From positions 1-6,057 of the forward strand of contig CBFGZI010000177.1 of NCBI GenBank assembly GCA_965653225.1: DNA of 6,057 bases. The letters run 5' to 3'. The notes under the pieces are model-generated. The model worked only from the letters and a program-made list of their open reading frames with translations. It searched no databases and was not told the origin of the DNA. The stretch is from JALZDI01 sp965653225 (GTDB lineage: Bacteria; Actinomycetota; Actinomycetes; Propionibacteriales; Nocardioidaceae). The first letter of the stretch is position 1, and every line of letters begins with the position of its first letter. The translations under genes were made by a program, and so were the position numbers. Positions 1-4,809 of this stretch are shown in pieces.

Positions 1-1576
1 GCACGGCGGCGACGTACGCGTCCGGGCGCAGAAGCCACACCTCGCCGTCCCGGGCGCCGAGCGTCTCCGCCAGCGCGCCGGCGGGGTCGAGGTCGTCCGT
101 GGCGTACACCTGCAGCGGCGCACTGACGGCACCGCGGACAACGGACTCCACCGCGGTGCTGTCGTCACCGGTCACGAGCAGCGTGAGCCCTCGCCGTGCC
201 AGCACCCGCAGCCGCGTGGGCTGACCGGTGTCCGGGTCGGTCAGCGCGCAGTCGGGGACGAGCACCCCGGCGCCCGGTGTGGGCACCGCGCCCCGCGCCG
301 GCCGGCTGGCGGGAGTGCGCGTGCGGTCGGGTGTGGTGAGCGCGGAGTCGACGTACCAGAACGGCTCGGCGAGCCGGCCGGAGTCGATCTCGGGATAGGC
401 AGTGGGGTCGGTGACGGCACGGTCCAGCAGGGCACGGCGCCGGTCCCAGGCCCGGGGCGTCTGCGGGCAAAGGAAGTCCATCGTGTGCGTGGTGATGGCG
501 AGGTTCTCCAGGGCGGCGCCGCGCCGTTCGGTGTCGTAGCTGTCCAGCAGCGAGTCGCCGGCCCAGCCGTGCAGCACGAACGCCAGCTTCCAGGCGGCGT
601 TCTCGGCGTCGGGAACCCCGGAGTTGAGCCCGCGCGCGCCGAACGGCGCGTACAGGTGCGCGCAGTCACCGGCGAGCAGCACCCGCCCGACCCGCATCCG
701 GTCGACGCACCGGGAGTGGAAGCGGTACACCGTGCGCCAGACGACCTCGTAGCCGGCGTCGCCGACGATCTGCCGGATGCGCCGGTCCAGGCCACCGGTG
801 CGCTCCTCCTCGTCCAGGTCGAAGCCGGGCGGCACCTGCCAGTCGATCCGGAACGTCGAGTCCGGACAGGGATGGATCAGCACCTGCCGACCGGGGTTCC
901 ACCTCGGGTCGAAGTAGAACCGGCGCTCGTGCTCCCACCCGGGCAGGTCGGCGCGCACGTCGCAGATCAGGAAGTGGTCGTCGAAGGAGCGTCCGGCGAA
1001 GTCGACGCCCAGCGACCGGCGCACCTCCTCGGCGCGGCCGCCGGCACATGCCACCGCGTACGGCGCCCGCAAGGTGCGTGTGCCCTGCTCGCCGGCGACC
1101 TCGCAGTCGGCGAGCACCCCGTCGGCGTCCTCGCGCACCTTCACCACGGTGTGGCCCCACCGCACGTCGACCAACGGCGTCGCGGCGATCTGCTCGTCGA
1201 GGAGGTGCTCGGTGCGGCTCTGCGAAATGTTCACGAACGGCGGGAACGACGACCAGGCGCTGCTCGGCAGCTCGAAGCAGAACAGCTCCTCATCGCGGTA
1301 GAACGTCCGCGCGCGGGTCCAGGTCAGGCCCTCGTCGGCGATGGTGCGGCCGACCCCGATGCTGTCCCAGATGTCGAGCACGTCGCGCTGCTGGCAGATC
1401 GACTTCGAGCCGACCAGGTCGCGACCAGGGCGCTGGTCCAGCAGCACCGTCGGGACCCCCCAGCGGGCGAGGAGTAGCGCGGTCGTCTGGCCGACGGGTC
1501 CGTTGCCGATGACCAGCACTGGATCCACGGTGTACGGCGGCGTCCGCACCGCGTCGAGGGCACCCACCGGAGCCAT
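1..1576 (-). CDS. FAD-dependent aromatic hydroxylase (MhpA/phenol hydroxylase-like), C-terminus cut by window edge
   Basis: This is a class A flavoprotein monooxygenase of the FAD_binding_3 type, expected to hydroxylate a phenolic acid using NAD(P)H and O2 in the cytoplasm. About 525 residues are visible and the stop lies beyond the left edge; family members are roughly 500-600 residues. The N-terminal Rossmann motif is GNGPVG (residues 24-29), after VLVI. The second FAD motif is AGDCAH (302-307), followed by PFGARGLNSG and an NAAWKL segment (326-331). The final part, around residue 420 onward, looks like the thioredoxin-like tail of this family. The usual Asp-Gly motif that precedes a VR-SLG segment is absent: residues 177-186 read CAGGRAEEVR. 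The ATG start is chosen because GAGG lies 8 bases upstream and the reading fits the family N-terminus. Being last in a unit with homogentisate genes, it may make homogentisate from 3- or 4-hydroxyphenylacetate; that substrate is inference. 3-(3-hydroxyphenyl)propionate-type substrates are the alternative. Confidence 0.88.
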   Translation of the reverse strand, partial: MAPVGALDAVRTPPYTVDPVLVIGNGPVGQTTALLLARWGVPTVLLDQRPGRDLVGSKSICQQRDVLDIWDSIGVGRTIADEGLTWTRARTFYRDEELFCFELPSSAWSSFPPFVNISQSRTEHLLDEQIAATPLVDVRWGHTVVKVREDADGVLADCEVAGEQGTRTLRAPYAVACAGGRAEEVRRSLGVDFAGRSFDDHFLICDVRADLPGWEHERRFYFDPRWNPGRQVLIHPCPDSTFRIDWQVPPGFDLDEEERTGGLDRRIRQIVGDAGYEVVWRTVYRFHSRCVDRMRVGRVLLAGDCAHLYAPFGARGLNSGVPDAENAAWKLAFVLHGWAGDSLLDSYDTERRGAALENLAITTHTMDFLCPQTPRAWDRRRALLDRAVTDPTAYPEIDSGRLAEPFWYVDSALTTPDRTRTPASRPARGAVPTPGAGVLVPDCALTDPDTGQPTRLRVLARRGLTLLVTGDDSTAVESVVRGAVSAPLQVYATDDLDPAGALAETLGARDGEVWLLRPDAYVAAV

Positions 1577-1584
1577 CGCACCGA

Positions 1585-1588
1585 CCTC
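1585..1588 (-). promoter_or_regulatory. Ribosome binding site of the hydroxylase, overlapping the upstream stop codon
   Basis: On the minus strand the bases read TGAGG. The TGA stop of the metallo-beta-lactamase-fold gene (1589-1587) overlaps the GAGG of the next gene's Shine-Dalgarno sequence. The ATG follows after 8 bases. This arrangement supports translational coupling and fixes the start at 1576. Confidence 0.6.
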
Positions 1589-2549
1589 ATCCCTGCAAGG
1601 CGTCCCACACCTCGCGGTCACGCTCGGCCGTCCAGATGCGTGGCCGCTCGACCCCGTCGTACTCGTCCCAGAGCCGCTGCACGTTGAACGGCAGGCAGTG
1701 CTCGAAGATCGGCCAGGCGCCGAACTGCGGTGCGAGCGCGGCGTGGGTGCGCTCGAACGCCTCCTTGAGCGTGCCGCCGGCCCGGTGCACGTCGCCGACT
1801 TCGCGTCGCATCGACAGCAGGAACCCGCGGCTCTGCTCCACCGCGGCGTCCACCGCGTCGCGACCGGTCGCGACCGCGCCGCGCCCACCGACGAGCGCCT
1901 CGGCCCCGAACGCCTTGACGCGGTCGAGCGTGTCGGTCGACCAGTCGGTATGGAAGGCGTCGCCGGTGTACAGGGCCGCCTGCGCCTCCACCAGGTCGCC
2001 GCTGAACAGGACACGCTGCTGAGGGAGCCAGGCGACGATGTCGCCCTCGGTATGGCCGCGGCCGCAGTACTGCAGCACGAGGTCGCCCCGACCGCCGCCG
2101 AGGTCGATCGTCACCCTGTCGGTGAAGGTCGCGGTCGGCCAGGTGAGACCGGGGATCGAGTCGGGCTCGCGGAACAGCCGTGGCATCCGGCCGTACTCGC
2201 TCTCCCAGTCCTGCTTGCCGCGCTCGGCCACCAGCTCGCGGGTCTTCTCGTGCGCGACGATGACGTCGGCGCCGAACGCGCTGGCGCCCAGCACGCGCAC
2301 GGCGTGGTAGTGGCTCAGCACCAGGTAGCGCACCGGCTTGTCGGTGTGCTCACGCAGCTGCCGGAGCCAGTCGCGGGCCGCGACCGGCGTGGCGCGGGCC
2401 TCGATCGCGACGAGGAAGTCCTCGCCCTCGACGGCGCCGACGTTCGGGTCGCCCTCTGCGGTCAGCGCGTAGACGCCGTCGGCCAGGACCTCCAGCGTCT
2501 CGGTCTTGTCGGTCAGGTCCGCGGACGAGGCGAACGGCTTGGTGCTCAC
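1587..2549 (-). CDS. Metallo-beta-lactamase-fold hydrolase-like protein with altered second metal site
   Basis: This is a 320-residue cytoplasmic protein without a signal peptide or membrane segment. The metallo-beta-lactamase fold is shown by the VLSHYHAVRVLG loop (residues 77-88), the GRGHTEGDIVAWLP segment (163-176) and LFSGDLVEA (181-189). The canonical HxHxDH is present as H80-Y-H82-A-V84-R85. H80, H82 and H166 (metal site 1) and the bridging-type D185 are kept. The Asp and His of site 2 are Val and Arg, and the late His is missing where the chain reads GGRGAVA (221-227). The protein could therefore hold one metal ion or act differently from binuclear hydrolases. The substrate is unknown. 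Its position between fumarylacetoacetase and an aromatic hydroxylase suggests a role in aromatic acid breakdown, perhaps hydrolysis of a thioester, lactone or side product. The GTG start is supported by GGAGG 8 bases upstream. The fold call is firm; the function is open. Confidence 0.88.
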   Translation of the reverse strand: MSTKPFASSADLTDKTETLEVLADGVYALTAEGDPNVGAVEGEDFLVAIEARATPVAARDWLRQLREHTDKPVRYLVLSHYHAVRVLGASAFGADVIVAHEKTRELVAERGKQDWESEYGRMPRLFREPDSIPGLTWPTATFTDRVTIDLGGGRGDLVLQYCGRGHTEGDIVAWLPQQRVLFSGDLVEAQAALYTGDAFHTDWSTDTLDRVKAFGAEALVGGRGAVATGRDAVDAAVEQSRGFLLSMRREVGDVHRAGGTLKEAFERTHAALAPQFGAWPIFEHCLPFNVQRLWDEYDGVERPRIWTAERDREVWDALQG

Positions 2550-2557
2550 AGCGGCTC

Positions 2558-2562
2558 CCTCC
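2558..2562 (-). promoter_or_regulatory. Strong Shine-Dalgarno for the metallo-beta-lactamase-fold gene
   Basis: The minus strand carries GGAGGGAG, with the GGAGG core 8 bases before the GTG at 2549. It lies in the 36-base gap after fumarylacetoacetase. This is the clearest ribosome binding site in the leftward unit and decides the GTG start. No promoter or terminator was recognised in the gap, so read-through from upstream is likely. Confidence 0.7.
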
Positions 2563-2585
2563 AGGTGGTAAGGGTGACGAGAAGG

Positions 2586-3812
2586 TCAGTGCGGCTGGTC
2601 GGGGGCGGGCAGGACGCGGCCGGTGACCTCACCCAGGGCGAGGCGGGTGCCGTCGGGTCCGGGCGCGGTCGCGCGCAACACGACCTCGTCGCGGTCCTCG
2701 AGGAAGGTGCGTTCGTCGGTGCCGGCCTTGAACGGCTCACGCCCTCCCCACGACAGCTCGAGGAACGATCCGCGGGTGTCCGGCTCGGGCCCGCTGATGG
2801 TGCCGGACGCGAACAGGTCGCCGGTGCGCAGCGAGGCTCCGTTGACGGTCATGTGCGCGAGCATCTGGGCCGGCGACCAGTACATCGAGGAGTACGGCGG
2901 GCGGCTCACCACGTGGCCGTTGAGCTCGACCTCGACGTCGATGTCGAAGCCCGCCGGTGCGTCGACGCGCAGGTACGGCAGCGGCTCCGGGTCCTGGCCG
3001 GGCAGGTCGACCCGCGCGTGGTCCAGCGCGGCCAGCGGGGTGACCCAGGCCGAGATCGATGTCGCGAACGACTTGCCCAGGAACGGTCCGAGCGGGACGT
3101 ACTCCCATGCCTGGATGTCGCGCGCCGACCAGTCGTTGAGCAGCACCACCCCGAACACGTGGTCGGCGAGCCGGTCCGTGCCCACCGGGCTGCCTCGCTC
3201 AGAGGCAGACCCGACGACGAAGCCCATCTCGGCCTCGATGTCCAGCCGTGTGGAGGGGCCGAAGGTGGGTGTCTCCCGGTCACGCGGCTTGCGCTGTCCC
3301 GACGGGCGTACGACCGGGGTGCCGGAGGCGACCACCGTGCCCGCGCGACCGTGGTAGCCGATCGGCAGGTGGCGCCAGTTGGGCGTCAGCGGCTCGGCGT
3401 CCGGCCGGAAGATGCGGCCGACGTTGGTGGCGTGGTCGAGCGAGCAGTAGAAGTCGACGTAGTCGGCGACCTCGAACGGCAGGTGCAGCCGCACCTCGTC
3501 GAGCGGCACGAGGAACGTCTCGGCGACCTGGCGCTGTGCCTCGTCGGTGAGCAGGTCGACCAGCCACGCGCGCACGCTGTCCCAGGCCGGACGGCCCTGC
3601 GACATGAACGCGTTGAGCCGAGGCTCCTCGAACACGGAGCCGACGTCGCCCTGCTGCGAGGCCGCGAGCCGCGCGAGGTCGACGACGAAGTCGCCGATGC
3701 GCACGCCCACACGCGGTGCGTCGCCGCCGCGGCTGAACACGCCGTAGGGAAGGTTGCTGACGTCGTAGGCGGAGCCGGCCGCCCCTTCGACCCACGTGCT
3801 CACGGTTGTCAC
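2586..3812 (-). CDS. fahA: Fumarylacetoacetase (fumarylacetoacetate hydrolase)
   Basis: This is the last enzyme of homogentisate breakdown, splitting fumarylacetoacetate into fumarate and acetoacetate in the cytoplasm. It has 408 residues, the usual full length. An N-terminal beta domain (about 1-115, with NLPYGVF at 20-26) precedes the catalytic domain. Every key residue of the mammalian enzyme has a match at a constant offset of six: metal ligands D120, E193, E195 and D227 (human D126, E199, E201, D233), the catalytic His H127 in DHATNVG (human H133) and K247 in FLGKSF (human K253). The NDWSARDIQ.WEYVPLGPFLG block and the SGTISGPEPDTRGS block near the C-terminus are also present. The gene begins with GTG three bases after the preceding stop, with AAGGGG 6 bases upstream. 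A second GTG three codons in is possible but worse spaced. Also called hmgB in hmgABC nomenclature. Intact, and the call is very sure. Confidence 0.98.
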   Translation of the reverse strand: MTTVSTWVEGAAGSAYDVSNLPYGVFSRGGDAPRVGVRIGDFVVDLARLAASQQGDVGSVFEEPRLNAFMSQGRPAWDSVRAWLVDLLTDEAQRQVAETFLVPLDEVRLHLPFEVADYVDFYCSLDHATNVGRIFRPDAEPLTPNWRHLPIGYHGRAGTVVASGTPVVRPSGQRKPRDRETPTFGPSTRLDIEAEMGFVVGSASERGSPVGTDRLADHVFGVVLLNDWSARDIQAWEYVPLGPFLGKSFATSISAWVTPLAALDHARVDLPGQDPEPLPYLRVDAPAGFDIDVEVELNGHVVSRPPYSSMYWSPAQMLAHMTVNGASLRTGDLFASGTISGPEPDTRGSFLELSWGGREPFKAGTDERTFLEDRDEVVLRATAPGPDGTRLALGEVTGRVLPAPDQPH

Positions 3813-3815
3813 AGC

Positions 3816-4730
3816 TCACCCCTTGCTGATCAGGCCGAGATCCAGCAGGTCGTCCACAGGTTCGATGATGCTGCAGCTGCCGAACGAGGTGAACCACCGG
3901 CGGGTGGATGCCAGGCCGGTGGGACCCAGCTGGGCGACCTGGTGGGCGACGGCGCTCGCGTCGCGCTCGTCGAGCAGCGCGGCGACCTCGGACGTCGTCG
4001 CGCCGTCGAGGCTGGCCCGCGTGGCCAGCAGCACGTTGAGGAACCCATGGTGCTCGAAGCCGGTGTCGGCGGCGGTGTGGCGTACGGCGTGGTGCAGGCC
4101 CGCGGTGAGCTTGAGCTCCACCTCGCGGTCGAGCGCGGCCGCGATCACCTCGGCGAGCTCTGCGGACGACGGGAACGCCGCGTGGTCAGCCCCGCCCGTG
4201 CGGTACTTCATCCGCAGCCCCGCGGCGGCGACCTCGTCGAGGGCCGCGCCCCAGCCGGCGGTGATCTGGTCGCCGTACAGCCGGGGCATCTCGACGTAGG
4301 CGAGCGCGTCGTCGGGCAGTGCGTCGAGCACGGTGGTCATCCGGGAGGCGTTGTGCGCGAGGTCGTGCTCGTCGCGCAGCGCGACCTCGACCGCGCTCAG
4401 TGCCAGTCGGTCGTCACGGCCGACCCACACGATCGCCGGCTCGACGGCCCCCGCGCCGCCGTTTACCGTCAGGTTGACGCGCAGTGGCTCGTCTAAGGGC
4501 GCGTCGTCGAGGGCGGACTGCAGCTCGGTAAGCCGCGTGTCCACGCAGACGAAGCCGCCCACCAGCGTGGCGTACCAGGAGGCCCGGTGCTCGGCGTGGG
4601 CGCGGAGCGCCTCGGCCATCGGCGCGTTGCCGGGAGGGAAGATGGCGGCGTCGTCCACGAGGCCCGCGTAGGCGTCCGGTGTGTCAGGTGTGGCCGGGGT
4701 TGACCCCGTCGATGGCCCCGTGGTTGACAT
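3816..4730 (-). CDS. Unrecognised conserved-looking protein, probable TIM-barrel-like enzyme, first gene of the homogentisate unit
   Basis: This is a 304-residue soluble protein with no signal peptide or membrane helix; I cannot assign it to a named family. A low-complexity Ser/Thr/Pro start (residues 1-20) leads into YAGLVDDAAIFPPG (21-34). Alternating strands and helices follow, with strands such as FVCVD (60-64), RVNLTV (84-89), AYVEMP (144-149), RMKYRTGG (173-180), ELKLTAGLHH (205-214) and HGFLNVLLA (228-236). The strand-end charged residues (E147, K175, R177, K207, H213, H214) resemble a (beta/alpha)8 barrel active site; this is inference. A Ser/Gly-rich TSFGSCSIIEPV segment (281-292) lies near the end. 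It opens the leftward unit, divergent from hmgA and 3 bases from fahA, so a role in the pathway is likely. Candidates are the missing isomerase step or a side-product enzyme. The ATG lacks a clear Shine-Dalgarno and may be leaderless. Coding reality is well supported by tight packing. Confidence 0.85.
   Translation of the reverse strand: MSTTGPSTGSTPATPDTPDAYAGLVDDAAIFPPGNAPMAEALRAHAEHRASWYATLVGGFVCVDTRLTELQSALDDAPLDEPLRVNLTVNGGAGAVEPAIVWVGRDDRLALSAVEVALRDEHDLAHNASRMTTVLDALPDDALAYVEMPRLYGDQITAGWGAALDEVAAAGLRMKYRTGGADHAAFPSSAELAEVIAAALDREVELKLTAGLHHAVRHTAADTGFEHHGFLNVLLATRASLDGATTSEVAALLDERDASAVAHQVAQLGPTGLASTRRWFTSFGSCSIIEPVDDLLDLGLISKG
3819..3824 (-). promoter_or_regulatory. Shine-Dalgarno of fumarylacetoacetase inside the end of the upstream gene
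   Basis: The last sense codons of the 304-residue gene (AAG GGG) also serve as the AAGGGG Shine-Dalgarno of fahA. The TGA follows at once, and the GTG start lies 6 bases after the AAGGGG. Ribosomes finishing the first gene would be well placed to start the second. Confidence 0.55.
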
Positions 4731-4737
4731 GGCCGAG

Positions 4738-4743
4738 ACTCTA
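4738..4743 (-). promoter_or_regulatory. Candidate -10 element (TAGAGT) of a leaderless leftward promoter
   Basis: On the minus strand TAGAGT fits the actinobacterial TANNNT -10 pattern. Seven bases separate it from the ATG at 4730, so transcription would begin at or one base before the start codon. The lack of a good Shine-Dalgarno before this ATG agrees with a leaderless mRNA. No good -35 match was found 16-18 bases upstream (the region reads GCGTTCGCT). Confidence 0.4.
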
Positions 4744-4756
4744 GCGCATTGTGCTG

Positions 4757-4790
4757 TTGAGCGAACGCTGACGTCCGATAGTCGTACAGA
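4757..4790 (+). promoter_or_regulatory. Weak candidate rightward promoter of hmgA
   Basis: TTGAGC (4757-4762) matches four of six bases of the -35 consensus. Possible -10 elements are GATAGT (4777-4782, 14-base spacer) and TACAGA (4785-4790, 22-base spacer). Neither spacing is ideal, so the exact promoter is uncertain. Confidence 0.2.
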
Positions 4791-4792
4791 AT

Positions 4793-4799
4793 GAGGGGG
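4793..4799 (+). promoter_or_regulatory. Shine-Dalgarno of hmgA
   Basis: GAGGGGG ends 10 bases before the ATG at 4810. It supports this start for hmgA and contrasts with the apparently leaderless start of the divergent gene. Confidence 0.5.
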
Positions 4800-4809
4800 C
4801 CCGTCACCA

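Larger units (their letters stand above)
4731..4809. promoter_or_regulatory. Divergent intergenic control region between the 304-residue gene and hmgA
   Basis: This 79-base gap is the only noncoding stretch longer than 40 bases and must carry the promoters for both directions. It holds a small inverted repeat AGCG-AA-CGCT (4760-4769), a second short one CGA-TAG-TCG (4776-4784) and GCA-TTG-TGC (4746-4754). These could be half-sites of a regulator, but the arms are only 3-4 bases. IclR- and MarR-type regulators are known for homogentisate genes in other bacteria; no regulator gene is in this window. Confidence 0.6.

Noticed and set aside
485..1477. A 330-codon plus-strand frame antisense to the hydroxylase.
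   Set aside because: The minus strand here encodes clear FAD-binding motifs. The plus-strand translation shows no family features and no ribosome binding site was evident.
2550..2585. A possible terminator or promoter in the gap after fumarylacetoacetase (CCCT...AGGG arms).
   Set aside because: The stem is only 4 base pairs with a 10-base loop and no T-run. It overlaps the strong Shine-Dalgarno and is most likely chance.
3801..3803. Alternative GTG start for fumarylacetoacetase three codons downstream.
   Set aside because: The N-terminus would look like the family (STWVE), but the AAGGGG Shine-Dalgarno is about 15 bases away, against 6 bases for the GTG at 3812.
1341..4496. A 1051-codon open frame on the plus strand, antisense to four genes.
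   Set aside because: It covers fumarylacetoacetase, whose catalytic residues all match on the other strand, and it crosses several gene boundaries. Its translation is Arg/Val/Gly-rich without domains. Long stop-free antisense frames are expected in G+C-rich coding DNA.
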